Shown here: positions 52,313 through 62,308 of the stretch, in pieces | Layout of the letters: every line of letters starts with the position of its first letter | Numbering within the stretch: the stretch's first letter is position 1 | NCBI RefSeq assembly: GCF_002812085.1 | Contig: NZ_NPDM01000004.1 | Location: forward strand, 124,001-188,000 | DNA from: Leptospira levettii | GTDB lineage: Bacteria; Spirochaetota; Leptospiria; Leptospirales; Leptospiraceae | Reading direction: 5' to 3' | DNA: 64,000 nucleotides | Made by a program: the position numbers and the translations under genes | The notes under the pieces: model-generated | Database searches by the model: none | The model's input: the letters and a program-made list of their open reading frames with translations, nothing else | What the model was told of the DNA's origin: nothing

Positions 52313-53482
52313 TTGAAAACAATTTCCAAAACAGTTTGGATACTCTCGCTTGTGAGTCTTTTTACCGACATCGCAAGCGAAATGTTATACCCAATTTTAC
52401 CTATTTACTTAAAGTCCATCGGTTATTCGATCCTCTTCATTGGATTTTTGGAAGGGGTTGCTGAATTTGTCGCTGGTTATAGTAAAGGGTACTTTGGCAA
52501 TCTCTCGGATATCCAAGGAAAACGAGTTCCTTTTGTGCGTTTTGGTTATGCACTGAGTGCCATCTCCAAACCCTTGTTAGCCATAAGTCGATTGCCATAC
52601 CTTGTCTTTTTTTCACGAACAATGGATCGGATTGGAAAGGGTGTTCGCACTGGAGCTCGGGACGCTTTATTATCAGCAGAAGCAACATCTTCCTCAAAAG
52701 CACAGATTTTTGGATTCCATCGTTCCTTTGATACACTGGGTGCTGTGATTGGTCCAAGCATCGCTTTAATCTTTTTGGCACTTTATCCCAATCAATATGT
52801 ATATTTGTTTTATTTGGCGATAGTGCCAGGTTTCATTTCAATAGGACTTACTTTTTTATTAAAAGATAAGGAAAACCAAACAAAACAAATGGGAAAAACA
52901 ACTAGTTTGTTTTCCTATCTTTCGTATTGGAAACAGACAAATTCCAATTATCGAAAGTTAGTTTTTGGATTACTTGTTTTTGCTTTGTGGAATAGTTCCG
53001 ATGTTTTTTTGATCCTGAAAGCAAAAGAAGTGGGGCTCACTGACACGACAGTCATTGGGATTTATATTTTTTATAATTTAGTGTATGCCATCTTTGCTTA
53101 TCCATTTGGGATATTGGCAGATCGTTTCGGACTCAAACGAATGTTTTTATTCGGAATTTTTATGTTCATCCTTGTGTATTGGATCATGGGTAGCTTTCAA
53201 ACTCTGGCATGGATTGTATTTGCCTTTTTTTTATATGGTCTTTTTGCAAGTGCAACAGAAGGAATTGGAAAAGCTTGGATTAGTAACCTTGTGCCTTCCG
53301 AGGAAGTAGGGACTGCCATTGGAATGTTCACTGGGTTACAGAGTTTTGCTACTTTTTTTGCAAGTTTGATTGCTGGTTGGATTTGGTTTACGTTTGGAGC
53401 AGGAGTTACTTTTTTTGTAACAAGTACATTTGCACTATTGGTATGGATGTATCTCAATTTCATACCAATAAGTGAAAGATAG
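52313..53482 (+). CDS. Major facilitator superfamily transporter
   Basis: A 389-residue inner-membrane transporter with about 12 helices. N-terminal VWILSLVSLFTDIASEMLYPILPIYL and the motif A-like loop GNLSDIQGKRVPFVRFGY, then RTMDRIGKGVRTGARDALLSA, which is typical of an uncharacterised MFS group. The TTG start at 52313 has AGG about ten bases upstream. Substrate unknown. It ends 5 bp from the convergent TPR gene. Confidence 0.88.
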   Translation: MKTISKTVWILSLVSLFTDIASEMLYPILPIYLKSIGYSILFIGFLEGVAEFVAGYSKGYFGNLSDIQGKRVPFVRFGYALSAISKPLLAISRLPYLVFFSRTMDRIGKGVRTGARDALLSAEATSSSKAQIFGFHRSFDTLGAVIGPSIALIFLALYPNQYVYLFYLAIVPGFISIGLTFLLKDKENQTKQMGKTTSLFSYLSYWKQTNSNYRKLVFGLLVFALWNSSDVFLILKAKEVGLTDTTVIGIYIFYNLVYAIFAYPFGILADRFGLKRMFLFGIFMFILVYWIMGSFQTLAWIVFAFFLYGLFASATEGIGKAWISNLVPSEEVGTAIGMFTGLQSFATFFASLIAGWIWFTFGAGVTFFVTSTFALLVWMYLNFIPISER

Positions 53483-53487
53483 TATTC

Positions 53488-54594
53488 CTAATCCTTTAAA
53501 TACTCAATCCGTTCGCGAATTGCTTCGTTAGATGGATTTTTCTTTGCTAAATCCTCTAGCAATTTGATGGCCTGTGCTTTTTTCCCCATGATGTCCCAAA
53601 GGTCTGAAAGTTCAAGGGCTGGTCTTGGATCATTTGGAGATTTGGTTAGCAGTCCTAAATAAATTTCTTCTGCTTTTTCGAGGTCACCAATGAGTCGTAA
53701 TGCGGCAGCTTTTCCGAGAAGTGCAAAATAATCGTCGCCACTCGCGAGAATTTTGTTAAAACATTCGAGAGCTTTGTCGTAGTTGCCAAGGCCTCTGAGA
53801 GAGTCCGCATAACGGTTGATAATGAGTTTGTTTTCAGGGTCAGACTCAAGGATTTTTTCCCAATGAGTGATTGCAGTTTTAAAATCTTTTTTCCCGCGGT
53901 AAGACTCGGCAAGACCATAAAGAGCAAAAAAGTTTTTTGGATCTAGATTTTTGGCACGTTCGTAGTAAAGAATTGCTTTATCAAAATCTTTGATCTTACG
54001 GTAACTATTTCCAATTTCAGTTAGGATTTTAATATTATTTGGTTGGCTACTCAGAAGTTTTTCCCACCATAAAATCGCATCCGCATACCGTTGGCAGGCA
54101 AAATACAAATGCCCAAGTCCTACAATGACATATTGGTCATTTGGATTAATTTGCAGAGCTTCCATATAATACACTTCTGATTCTTTGAAGTTTTTTAACT
54201 TTCTGTGGGCATCAGCAACTCTAGATAAAATACTTGCATCTGTGATTGTTATGTGGTGAAATTCTTCCGCAACTTCAATGATTCTTTTTAAACTATTGAG
54301 ATCTCGGTAGGCATTCATAAGTCCCATAAGGGAAAACTTATTTGTGGTATCACCACTCAAACATTTTCGATAATATTGGATGGCTTGTTCTGGTTGTTTT
54401 GTTTTGGCATAATAATCGCCAAGTCCAACAAGCCCATAGGTATTGGAAGGATCTTCATCAATTAATATGTCTAATCGTTCTTTTGCTTCTTTGAAGCGAC
54501 CTTGGTCGAGAAAACGATAAGCTTCTTTTGCAAGAGCTTTTATTTTTGTGAATTTTTCATCTTCTTGTGTTTTTTCAATCTCGGCGTTTTCCAT
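53488..54594 (-). CDS. Cytoplasmic TPR repeat protein
   Basis: A 368-residue protein consisting of about nine or ten consecutive 34-residue TPR units, for example [56 protein letters not shown] and [28 protein letters not shown]. No signal peptide or membrane segment, so a cytosolic protein-interaction scaffold. Partner unknown. Divergent from ilvB. Confidence 0.88.
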   Translation of the reverse strand: MENAEIEKTQEDEKFTKIKALAKEAYRFLDQGRFKEAKERLDILIDEDPSNTYGLVGLGDYYAKTKQPEQAIQYYRKCLSGDTTNKFSLMGLMNAYRDLNSLKRIIEVAEEFHHITITDASILSRVADAHRKLKNFKESEVYYMEALQINPNDQYVIVGLGHLYFACQRYADAILWWEKLLSSQPNNIKILTEIGNSYRKIKDFDKAILYYERAKNLDPKNFFALYGLAESYRGKKDFKTAITHWEKILESDPENKLIINRYADSLRGLGNYDKALECFNKILASGDDYFALLGKAAALRLIGDLEKAEEIYLGLLTKSPNDPRPALELSDLWDIMGKKAQAIKLLEDLAKKNPSNEAIRERIEYLKD

Positions 54595-54707
54595 TTTCTC
54601 TGTCCAATTTTCAGCATTCCTTTTTAGACAGTAAAAATCGACTCAAAAACGTGAGAACATTGACACCAGGCTCTTTTTTGCAGAAATGACAATGAGGGGG
54701 GATACGT

Positions 54708-56414
54708 ATGACATCTACAACCGAAGCAATTACAGGCGGCCGGCTCATGGTCGAATTATTGGAAGAAGCGGGTGTTGAAATTGTCTTTGGTTACCCTGGT
54801 GGTGCCATTCTCCCTTTCTACGACGAACTTTATCATAGTAAAAAAATCAAACACATCCTTGTTCGCCATGAACAAGGTGCCATCCATATGGCGGAAGGCT
54901 ATGCTCGTTCCACAGGAAAGTTAGGTGTTTGTATCGCAACTTCTGGACCTGGAGCAACCAATTTAATCACTGGTCTGACTGATGCTAAAATGGACTCCAT
55001 CCCCATTCTTGCCATCACAGGTCAGGTAGCCACAGATGCCATTGGAACCGATGCTTTCCAAGAAGCAGATATTTTTGGAATCACAATTCCCATAACAAAA
55101 TACAATGCACTAATCAAAAAGGCCGATGACCTTGCTCGTCATTTTGAAGAAGCCATAAAAATCGCAATGGGTGGTCGACCAGGCCCAGTATTACTCGATT
55201 TTCCAAAAGATGTTCAATTGGAAAAAACTTCCGTACGAAAAGCTTCCGCATTAAAAATTGCTCCTCACCATTATGAAAGACCAAAGGTAAAAGGGGATCC
55301 TCAAGAATTTGCGGATGCTTTGAACCAAGCCAAACGTCCGTTACTCTATGTGGGTGGTGGTGCAATCAACTCTTTTGCTTCTGCGGAAATTAAAGCTCTT
55401 GCTGAAAAAGCAAATGCACCTGTGACGACAACACTCATGGGGCTTGGTGCTTTTCCTGGCACCCATCCACTTTCCGTGGGAATGCTTGGTATGCATGGAA
55501 CGGCTTATGCCAACAAAGCCGTGTTAGAATGTGATTATATTCTCAATTTAGGGGCTCGGTTTGATGACCGTGTTGCCAAATACCAAGACTTTGCACCAAA
55601 TGCAGTGAGAGCCCATGTTGACATTGATGCAGCAGAGTTTAATAAACGAATTAATGTGGACCATATCTTACATGGTGATTTGAAAGATGCCATTCGTGAA
55701 ATCCTTCCTTTTGTAAAAGGTGGAGATCGTGCCGATTGGATTTCCAGAATCCAAACTCTCAAAAAAAATCACCCACTCGATTATGACAACAATGGCGAAA
55801 GTATCAAACCACAAGACTTCTTAAACAGGGTATATACAAAAACTAAGGGTGAGGCAATTGTTTCTACTGATGTTGGCCAACACCAAATGTGGGCAGCACA
55901 GTATTATCTCTTTGATAAACCGAATACATGGCTTACTTCTGGTGGCCTTGGTACAATGGGATTTGGATTACCTGCGGCCATCGGTGCCAAATTTGGTAAC
56001 CCAGATAAAACTGTGATTTGTGTGACAGGTGACGGATCTTTCCAAATGTGTATCCAAGAACTTGCGACGATCGCACAATCTAAGTTAGGTGTTAAGATTT
56101 TACTTTTTAATAATAACTTTCTTGGTATGGTTCGCCAATGGCAGGAACTTTTTTATGAAGAACGTTTTAGTGAATCACAATGGTCTTATAATCCTAACTT
56201 TGTGAAACTTGCCGAAGCTTATGATATCCCAGCAATGAGAATTGAAAAAAAATCAGAGATTGATAAAGGGGTAGAGTTCTTTTTGAAAGACAGTGGTTCA
56301 GCACTCATTGAAGTCATGATCCCTGCAGAAGAAAAAGTTTTCCCAATGATCCCTGCTGGTAAATCACAACAAGATCTCATCGAATTCAAAGACTTGGGGA
56401 AATTGAAAAAATGA
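54708..56414 (+). CDS. ilvB: Acetolactate synthase large subunit
   Basis: A 568-residue ThDP enzyme of branched-chain amino acid synthesis. Seen: [28 protein letters not shown], the catalytic Glu in [32 protein letters not shown] and the ThDP motif [17 protein letters not shown] ending in LFNNN. GAGGGGGGA precedes the ATG. It overlaps ilvN by 4 bp. The 113-bp region before it shows a TTGACA at 54660 but no fitting -10 box and no attenuator that I can identify. Confidence 0.97.
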   Translation: MTSTTEAITGGRLMVELLEEAGVEIVFGYPGGAILPFYDELYHSKKIKHILVRHEQGAIHMAEGYARSTGKLGVCIATSGPGATNLITGLTDAKMDSIPILAITGQVATDAIGTDAFQEADIFGITIPITKYNALIKKADDLARHFEEAIKIAMGGRPGPVLLDFPKDVQLEKTSVRKASALKIAPHHYERPKVKGDPQEFADALNQAKRPLLYVGGGAINSFASAEIKALAEKANAPVTTTLMGLGAFPGTHPLSVGMLGMHGTAYANKAVLECDYILNLGARFDDRVAKYQDFAPNAVRAHVDIDAAEFNKRINVDHILHGDLKDAIREILPFVKGGDRADWISRIQTLKKNHPLDYDNNGESIKPQDFLNRVYTKTKGEAIVSTDVGQHQMWAAQYYLFDKPNTWLTSGGLGTMGFGLPAAIGAKFGNPDKTVICVTGDGSFQMCIQELATIAQSKLGVKILLFNNNFLGMVRQWQELFYEERFSESQWSYNPNFVKLAEAYDIPAMRIEKKSEIDKGVEFFLKDSGSALIEVMIPAEEKVFPMIPAGKSQQDLIEFKDLGKLKK

Positions 56415-56899
56415 AACATACACTCAGTATATTAGTCAATAACCATCCAGGTGTCATGAGCCATGTCTCAGGTTTATTCACAAGACGTGGGTATAACATT
56501 GATTCAATTGCAGTCGGTGTTACCGATAACCCAGAAGTGTCCTCTATGACAATTGTTCTCAATGGAGATGACTTTGTCGTTGGTCAGGTGAAAAACCAAT
56601 TATTAAAACTCCCTGATGTTTTAAGAGTACAAGATATGGCGTATGCGAGTTCAGTTCAAAGGGAACTAGTTCTTGTTTCGTTTTCCATCAGTGAAAGTAA
56701 TCGTAGTGAAGCACTTACAATTTGTAATGGATTTGATGTGAAAATTTTAGAAATGACAGAAGATTCCCTTCTAATTGAGTTTTCTGGAAATTCACGTCAG
56801 GTGACGAATATCATCGCTGTTTTAAAACCATATGGAATCCGAGAAATTTCAAGAACTGGGCAAATCGCCATCGCCTATCGAAACCAAAACGCTGTTTAG
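56411..56899 (+). CDS. ilvN: Acetolactate synthase small (regulatory) subunit
   Basis: A 162-residue partner of ilvB. N-terminal ACT domain [34 protein letters not shown] followed by the second ACT-like half ([18 protein letters not shown]...). It binds valine in relatives and sets feedback inhibition. Coupled to ilvB by ATGA. Confidence 0.96.
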   Translation: MKHTLSILVNNHPGVMSHVSGLFTRRGYNIDSIAVGVTDNPEVSSMTIVLNGDDFVVGQVKNQLLKLPDVLRVQDMAYASSVQRELVLVSFSISESNRSEALTICNGFDVKILEMTEDSLLIEFSGNSRQVTNIIAVLKPYGIREISRTGQIAIAYRNQNAV

Positions 56900-56959
56900 A
56901 ATCCTCTTGACAGTGCTCTAATTTTAGAACAAAATTGGGGGCAATTGAGAATTGTCCCT

Positions 56960-58696
56960 ATGAAACGTAATCTAGTTTTTTTAATTTCTTTCCTACTTGG
57001 TTCTTTCCTTTATTCTGATGCTGAGAGAAAACCAGTTCCTCTAAAAAGAGGGAGTGGGGCAGAAGTTTTGTATTTTGATTTTGGAGAAACGGCACCAAAG
57101 AGTTTTTTCCAATCTGAAAAACTCCAAGAACCAAAACTGGAAGATTTGAAGTTAGGATTTTTAGATGCAGCCCCTGGGTATTATTCGGGACCTGATGGGG
57201 GAGAAGTTTACCAATGGGCCAAAAACCATTACCAATGGAAACGTGCTGATGGCAGTGTGTTTACGGAATGGCCAACAGGGATTTTTAAATTAGATTTTCC
57301 AACAGGGACTGGATTTGTTTTTGCTCCTCCTTCCGCATCATGTAACGGATGTTTGCCGACACTCGTTTGGAATTATCCAGACAATACCAAAATCACAAAG
57401 TATTGGATTTCCCACCGAAAAGAATACGATTCCATTTACCAAAAACCTCTCGAGTATCAAAACTACCTTCTTGTCAATGAATCCAAATTCGGAAAACCAA
57501 AGTTGGAATTGGAAAATCTTACATTTTATGGTTCTGATAAATGGAATGAGTTTTTACGTGTGTTTGGTGAAGAAGTCAAAACCAAATCTTTATTTACTTT
57601 TTTAAAAAATGAATTTGGTTTTGAAAATCGGGGGAAAATTCCTGTTTTACTCTTTGATGATTACCAAACTGCAAAAGAATATATAGGTTTTGATCTCCCT
57701 GGTGCCAACCAAACAGAAATGGGATTTGGGGGTAAGGATGCCATCGTTTTATGTTGTGGCGAACAAATGCCAGAACGGTCGGGTAATCCAAATTTTGACG
57801 CAGATTCCCTTCGCCGGCTTAATTTTAGTATGGTACTCCAAAAACTGACAAGAAACGCAGAACAAGTTTCTTGTTTAAAAACCATAGCGGAAACAGGAAC
57901 CCAACCTTCCCAAGAAATCCTTGATCCCTGGTTTGAAGAAGGATTGGCATCTTATATTGAATCTCGAATGAGTGACCGTAAACGTGTATGGGTATATACA
58001 GAAACAGAAAAATTAATACGCGAAAGTAAGGCACCCAAATCCTTTAAATCTTTGTTAGATGCCAAATACAAAGACAACATACCTTATCTTTTTGGCGCCA
58101 TCTTAGTGAAACACATCCATGATGTATATGGAAAAGACGCGATCACTTCCTACCAAAAAGAAACTTGTTTGGGACTTGAGTCCACTCTCGCCTTACAAAA
58201 AGTAACTGGTGTCAGTGCAGATTCCATATTGAAAGAAAGTGTAAAACGATTTGAAACAGACAAAATTCAAATCTTAAAGGATTCTAAATCACTTTCTCTC
58301 TCTGGGTATACAGTCATGAACCCACAATTTCCCAATGAATATTTTTCCTTTTTAGAGAAAGGTTTTACTCTCAAAGAATCTGCAAAAGAGATCAAATCCT
58401 ACGATGAACTTCCTTCCCTCTATAAAATATTTGTCGCTAATGTGAATGATTATACAGGAAAACGGGAAGGGGATTTTTTAGGACCCAAAGGAACCTATTT
58501 TTTCTTATGGAAAAAAGGAAATTATCGTTGGTTTGGAGATGGATGGGAAGCGAATGTTTTCCCTGGGAATCAAATTGTTTTCCGAGGTTCTAACTTCACA
58601 CTCGTGGAATGGGAAAATGGAAAAAAACAATATGTGGCACCAAATGGTGATTCGGTGGTGTTCCCAAATCGAGAATCGGTACAGTATTCGGAGTGA
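56960..58696 (+). CDS. Secreted protein with degenerate peptidase MA-like domain
   Basis: A 578-residue exported protein; ATG 56960 gives signal peptide MKRNLVFLISFLLGSFLYSDA. The middle (about 195-430) resembles peptidase MA/gluzincin domains: VLLFDDYQTAKEYIGF, and PWFEEGLASYIESRM, which matches the P-x-W-[LF]-x-EG-[LF]-A-x-[YF] signature after the active site. The expected HExxH helix is replaced by FSMVLQKLTR, so zinc catalysis is unlikely. Terminal segments contain short repeats pairing Gly/Asp turns with W/Y strands (YYSGPDGGEVYQWAKNHYQW; FLGPKGTYFFLWKKGNYRWF). Not obviously linked to ilvBN. Followed by a strong terminator. Confidence 0.68.
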   Translation: MKRNLVFLISFLLGSFLYSDAERKPVPLKRGSGAEVLYFDFGETAPKSFFQSEKLQEPKLEDLKLGFLDAAPGYYSGPDGGEVYQWAKNHYQWKRADGSVFTEWPTGIFKLDFPTGTGFVFAPPSASCNGCLPTLVWNYPDNTKITKYWISHRKEYDSIYQKPLEYQNYLLVNESKFGKPKLELENLTFYGSDKWNEFLRVFGEEVKTKSLFTFLKNEFGFENRGKIPVLLFDDYQTAKEYIGFDLPGANQTEMGFGGKDAIVLCCGEQMPERSGNPNFDADSLRRLNFSMVLQKLTRNAEQVSCLKTIAETGTQPSQEILDPWFEEGLASYIESRMSDRKRVWVYTETEKLIRESKAPKSFKSLLDAKYKDNIPYLFGAILVKHIHDVYGKDAITSYQKETCLGLESTLALQKVTGVSADSILKESVKRFETDKIQILKDSKSLSLSGYTVMNPQFPNEYFSFLEKGFTLKESAKEIKSYDELPSLYKIFVANVNDYTGKREGDFLGPKGTYFFLWKKGNYRWFGDGWEANVFPGNQIVFRGSNFTLVEWENGKKQYVAPNGDSVVFPNRESVQYSE

Positions 58697-58700
58697 TATA

Positions 58701-58738
58701 AAAAACCGATTTGGCGATCTCCCACCAAATCGGTTTTT
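58701..58738 (+). terminator. Rho-independent terminator between the peptidase-like gene and trxB
   Basis: A perfect 14-bp stem (58701-58714 with 58725-58738) with a 10-base loop; the right arm ends in TTTTT and the left starts with AAAAA, so it can act on transcripts from either side. It lies 5 bp after the peptidase-like stop and 28 bp from the convergent trxB stop. Confidence 0.92.
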
Positions 58739-58766
58739 CTTCCAAAAGGAAGTGAATGTTTAAATT

Positions 58767-59708
58767 CTAATGACCTTCTAACCAACGTTCTGCTTCGAGT
58801 GCCGCCATACAACCGCTACCTGCAGCCGTGATCGCTTGTCTGTACACTTTGTCCTGAACATCACCTGCAGCAAATACACCTTCCACATTGGTTTGTGTGG
58901 TTCCTGGTTTTGTGATGATATAACCTGTTTCATCTAAATTCAATTGGCCTTTGAAAATTTCTGTATTGGGAACGTGGCCAATCGCATAAAAAAGTCCACC
59001 CACTTCTAAGTCTTTTTGGGTTTTGTCCTTTGTGCTTTCGAGTACGATGGAGGTAAGTCCACCTGCACCACCTTTTGCTTCCACAACGGTTTGGTTCCAA
59101 AGGATTTCAATTTTTGGGTGTTCCATGGCACGTTTTTGCATGATCTGGGAAGCGCGGAGTTGGTCACGTCTCACCACAAGATATACTTTTGATGCAAATT
59201 TAGTCAGGTGATTTGCTTCTTCCACTGCTGAGTCACCACCACCGACCACTGCAAGAGCTTTGTTTCGGTAAATCGGAAGGGCACCGTCACATACGGCACA
59301 AGCGGAAATCCCACGTTGCCAAAATACATCTTCTCCTTTTACAAACATACGTTTGGCGGTGGCGCCAGTTGCAATGATAATGGATTCTGCTTTGATTTCT
59401 TCGTCATCTGACCAAATGGTAAAAGGGCGTTTTGAAAAATCGACTTTGGTGATGGTTTGGGTATGGATGGTGGTTCCATATTTTGCCGATTGTTCGCGGA
59501 AAAGTTGAGTGAGTTTGGTTCCATCGATCCCCTCTGGAAAACCAGGGAAATTCTCCACTTCCGTTGTCGTTGTGAGTTGTCCACCTGCGGCAACACCACC
59601 TGCCATAAATCCTTCATACATCACTGGGTTTAAATTGGCTCTCGCCGCGTAAATGGCTGCTGTGTGTCCTGCAGGTCCTGATCCAATGATGACAACTTTG
59701 TGGTTCAT
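58767..59708 (-). CDS. trxB: Thioredoxin reductase
   Basis: A 313-residue NADPH:thioredoxin oxidoreductase. FAD motif [22 protein letters not shown], redox pair CAVCDGA, NADPH motif [15 protein letters not shown] and the C-terminal FAD motif [31 protein letters not shown]. All functional residues present. Single-gene unit on the minus strand with GGAGAG before the ATG. Confidence 0.97.
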   Translation of the reverse strand: MNHKVVIIGSGPAGHTAAIYAARANLNPVMYEGFMAGGVAAGGQLTTTTEVENFPGFPEGIDGTKLTQLFREQSAKYGTTIHTQTITKVDFSKRPFTIWSDDEEIKAESIIIATGATAKRMFVKGEDVFWQRGISACAVCDGALPIYRNKALAVVGGGDSAVEEANHLTKFASKVYLVVRRDQLRASQIMQKRAMEHPKIEILWNQTVVEAKGGAGGLTSIVLESTKDKTQKDLEVGGLFYAIGHVPNTEIFKGQLNLDETGYIITKPGTTQTNVEGVFAAGDVQDKVYRQAITAAGSGCMAALEAERWLEGH

Positions 59709-59768
59709 ATTCTCTCCTAATCTGTATCTAGTTCGTTATTCTTTAGACTCGGTCTAAACGATTTGTGC

Positions 59769-60290
59769 TTATTTTGTTTCACACGCCCGCACCCAAGGTG
59801 CATAGTACGGGTCACCCGAAAGTGGGCTAGTTTCTAAACTCTGGAGGTAGTCCTTTTGTTTGACCCCTCTGGTAAGACAGAGATAGGTAGCTTCAAAAAA
59901 TTCCAAGGTTTCTTTTTTCCCTTGGAACCGAATTTCCTCTAAAATTTCCAGTGCTTCTTTTTCATACCCTGTGGTAAGATAGAGGCGGAAGAGTTCTCTT
60001 TGTACTTCCGTGTCGTCTTTTTTTTGTTTGTGGTATTTTTCCAAATAAAAGATGGCCGTGGCAATGGATTCCACACTGTCAGCAAGGAGAAGTCCCATAC
60101 GTTTGAGGACAGGATCATACTCAGGATTTTCCCGGAGCGAAAGTTCGTAATAATAAAGGGCTTTTGTTTTTTCTCCAACCAATTCCCATTTTTTTCCTTC
60201 TTCAAAAAGAGTTCGTTCTTTTCGGCCGCAATTAACGACTAACAGGAAAGAAAGGATGAGTAAAAAAAAGGGAGTGATTCGGTAAGTCAC
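59769..60290 (-). CDS. TPR-containing lipoprotein
   Basis: A 173-residue protein if started at GTG 60290, directly after AAGGAG: signal VTYRITPFFLLILSFLLVVNC with a lipobox-like VVNC, then a TPR-like core (EEGKKWELVGEKTKALYYYELSLRENPEYDPVLKRMG, IATAIFYLEKYHKQKKDD, LFRLYLTTGYEKEALEILEEI). An in-frame ATG at 60398 would add 36 residues and overlap the divergent recombinase gene, and would spoil the signal peptide. SD spacing to the GTG is short, so the start is not certain. Probably anchored in a membrane leaflet; function unknown. Confidence 0.7.
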   Translation of the reverse strand: MTYRITPFFLLILSFLLVVNCGRKERTLFEEGKKWELVGEKTKALYYYELSLRENPEYDPVLKRMGLLLADSVESIATAIFYLEKYHKQKKDDTEVQRELFRLYLTTGYEKEALEILEEIRFQGKKETLEFFEATYLCLTRGVKQKDYLQSLETSPLSGDPYYAPWVRACETK

Positions 60291-60387
60291 ATCTCCTTTT
60301 TTCCTGACATAGCCATTTGTGGCAAAAAAAATAATAAGTCTCTTTAAGCTTTTTGTCCGACTCTTTAAGTAACATAAGAGAGTAAAG

Positions 60388-61296
60388 ATGGGTTCCAAAT
60401 TGCCAGTTTCTCAAAATCAGCTTTTACAAACATTCCAAGAGTACCTGTCCGTAGAAAAAGGACTGAGCGATAATTCGATTTATTCCTACGGATACGATCT
60501 CAACAAGTTCGCCATCTTTTTGGAAAAAGAACATATCAACTTTTTAGAAGTAAAAGCAAACGACATCATGCGTTTTCTCGAAGAAGAAAGGGAACGTAAA
60601 ATCTCTGCAAAAACTCTCGCAAGAGAAGTTGTGGCAATCCGTCAATTTTACAAATACTTACGAGATGAAAAACGTCTCGATTCCAATCCAACGGAAAAAA
60701 TTGAAACTCCTGAAGTTGCAAGAACCATCCCTGATTACCTCACACAAGCGGAAATCGAGGAACTCTTTAAAAACATCAAAGAGGACAATTTGTACGAACT
60801 TCGTGACAAATGTATCTTTGAATTACTATACTCATCTGGCCTTCGGATTTCAGAAGCTTGTAACTTAAAAATGTCTGATATCGATGTGGAAAATATGACC
60901 ATCACTGTCGAAGGAAAAGGGGGAAGACAACGCCTCGTTCCTTTTGGTGAGAAGTCTTTGGAAATCCTAAAACGTTACCTCACTGAAAGCCGCACGGAAA
61001 TTCTCAAAAAAAGAACCTGTGACTTTGTGTTTGTTTCCAAAAAAGGATCGTATATCAATCGTAAGTCGGTTTGGAGACTTCTCAACCACTACATCAAACG
61101 AACTAAAATTAAGAAAAAAGTCACACCACACACACTACGTCACTCGTTTGCAACACACCTACTCGAAAACCACGCAGACCTTAAGTCCGTGCAAGAGTTA
61201 CTTGGTCATATTGATATTTCTACCACACAGATTTACACACATATGGCAAATAAAACTCTGAAGGAAGTTCATAAGAAATTCCATCCGAGAGGATAA
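60388..61296 (+). CDS. XerC/XerD-type tyrosine recombinase
   Basis: A 302-residue integrase-family recombinase, of the size of XerC/XerD, which resolve chromosome dimers at dif. N-terminal SAM-like DNA-binding domain: FQEYLSVEKGLSDNSIYSYGYDLNKF. Catalytic residues: Arg in YSSGLRISEACNL, Lys in VEGKGGRQRLVPFG, His-x-x-Arg in TPHTLRHSFATHLLE, His in LLGHIDISTTQIYTH, with the Tyr nucleophile in QIYTHM. Upstream of hslV-hslU it resembles the Bacillus codV-clpQ-clpY arrangement. Its stop overlaps the next start (TAATG). Confidence 0.93.
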   Translation: MGSKLPVSQNQLLQTFQEYLSVEKGLSDNSIYSYGYDLNKFAIFLEKEHINFLEVKANDIMRFLEEERERKISAKTLAREVVAIRQFYKYLRDEKRLDSNPTEKIETPEVARTIPDYLTQAEIEELFKNIKEDNLYELRDKCIFELLYSSGLRISEACNLKMSDIDVENMTITVEGKGGRQRLVPFGEKSLEILKRYLTESRTEILKKRTCDFVFVSKKGSYINRKSVWRLLNHYIKRTKIKKKVTPHTLRHSFATHLLENHADLKSVQELLGHIDISTTQIYTHMANKTLKEVHKKFHPRG

Positions 61297-61727
61297 TGTC
61301 GAACCCCACGAAACATGCGGACTACGGAAAAGTAGTCCGTATCCAAATTCCCTCCAACCCTCGTTTTGTTTCCCACACTCGTAATTACTTTTTTCATTTA
61401 TGTTTAGAACATGGATTTTCCCTATTTGATTCCATGGATTTAAAATTGGTCATCGGGGAAGCCATCACCAATATCATTCGTCACGCTTATTCGAATCGCA
61501 CAGACAAACCCATCTTTATCGAAATCCAATTTGATAAAGACAGAGTGGAGATCAAACTCCGAGATTATGGAAAAAAAGTAGAACCCAAAGACTTACGAAG
61601 TTTTGACGTGAGTGATTACAGAGAACACGGCATAGGGTTATTTATGATCCGCGAACTCACTGACTATTATTTTTTAGACCAATCCTTTGAGATTGGAAAC
61701 CAGATGGTCCTCATCAAAAGAAAGTAA
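61296..61727 (+). CDS. RsbW-like anti-sigma serine kinase (HATPase_c_2)
   Basis: A 143-residue GHKL ATPase of the anti-sigma factor/serine kinase type: N box [21 protein letters not shown]1-like [21 protein letters not shown]2-like [20 protein letters not shown]. The usual D-x-G-x-G of G1 reads RDYGKK. No sigma factor or anti-anti-sigma gene is adjacent, so its partner must lie elsewhere. It sits between the recombinase and hslV, coupled to the former by TAATG. Confidence 0.85.
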   Translation: MSNPTKHADYGKVVRIQIPSNPRFVSHTRNYFFHLCLEHGFSLFDSMDLKLVIGEAITNIIRHAYSNRTDKPIFIEIQFDKDRVEIKLRDYGKKVEPKDLRSFDVSDYREHGIGLFMIRELTDYYFLDQSFEIGNQMVLIKRK

Positions 61728-61773
61728 CCTCCATTTTTCTCGACAAAGGTTTCCCATTTGGAATTTTATCCGT

Positions 61774-62307
61774 ATGGAAACAATTCACGCAACCACCATC
61801 CTCTCTGTCCGTAAAAACGGAAAAATTGCAGTCGGAGGAGATGGCCAAGTTTCGATGGGAAATACCGTCATGAAACATACAGCAAAAAAAGTACGTCGCC
61901 TTTACAATGGTAAGGTGATCGCTGGATTTGCTGGAAGTGCTGCCGATGCCTTCACACTCTTTGAACTCTTTGAAAAAAAATTAATCGAACATGGTGGATC
62001 TGTCTCTCGTGCGGCAGTTGAACTGGCACGTGAATGGAGGATGGACCGAATGTTACGAAGGCTTGAGGCACTCCTCATTGTTTGTGATGCCAATGAATCC
62101 TTTCTCATTTCCGGAACAGGGGATGTGATCTCCCCAGATGACGGTGTACTTGCCATTGGATCTGGTGGTAATTTTGCCCTCAGTGCTGCAAGAGCACTCG
62201 TAGAGAATACAGACTTAGACCCAAAAGAAATTATCACAAGAGCGATGAAGATCACCGCAGACATTTGTATTTATACAAACCACAATTTAGTGATCGAGGA
62301 ATTATAA
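61774..62307 (+). CDS. hslV: ATP-dependent protease subunit HslV (ClpQ)
   Basis: A 177-residue threonine protease subunit. It begins [29 protein letters not shown]. The catalytic residue is an N-terminal Thr after removal of a short METIHA propeptide, like the propeptide-bearing HslV/ClpQ type. Later motifs: [56 protein letters not shown]. The ATG at 61774 is chosen over an open frame from 61687 that overlaps the kinase gene. One base before hslU. Confidence 0.96.
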   Translation: METIHATTILSVRKNGKIAVGGDGQVSMGNTVMKHTAKKVRRLYNGKVIAGFAGSAADAFTLFELFEKKLIEHGGSVSRAAVELAREWRMDRMLRRLEALLIVCDANESFLISGTGDVISPDDGVLAIGSGGNFALSAARALVENTDLDPKEIITRAMKITADICIYTNHNLVIEEL

Positions 62308-62308
62308 T

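Noticed and set aside
54595..54707. Attenuator, T-box or leader peptide in front of ilvB
   Set aside because: No run of Ile/Leu/Val codons, no terminator-antiterminator pair and no T-box core were seen; the TTGACA at 54660 lacks a matching -10 box.
61687..61773. Upstream 29-codon extension of hslV
   Set aside because: It overlaps the end of the kinase gene and would move the catalytic Thr far from the N-terminus.
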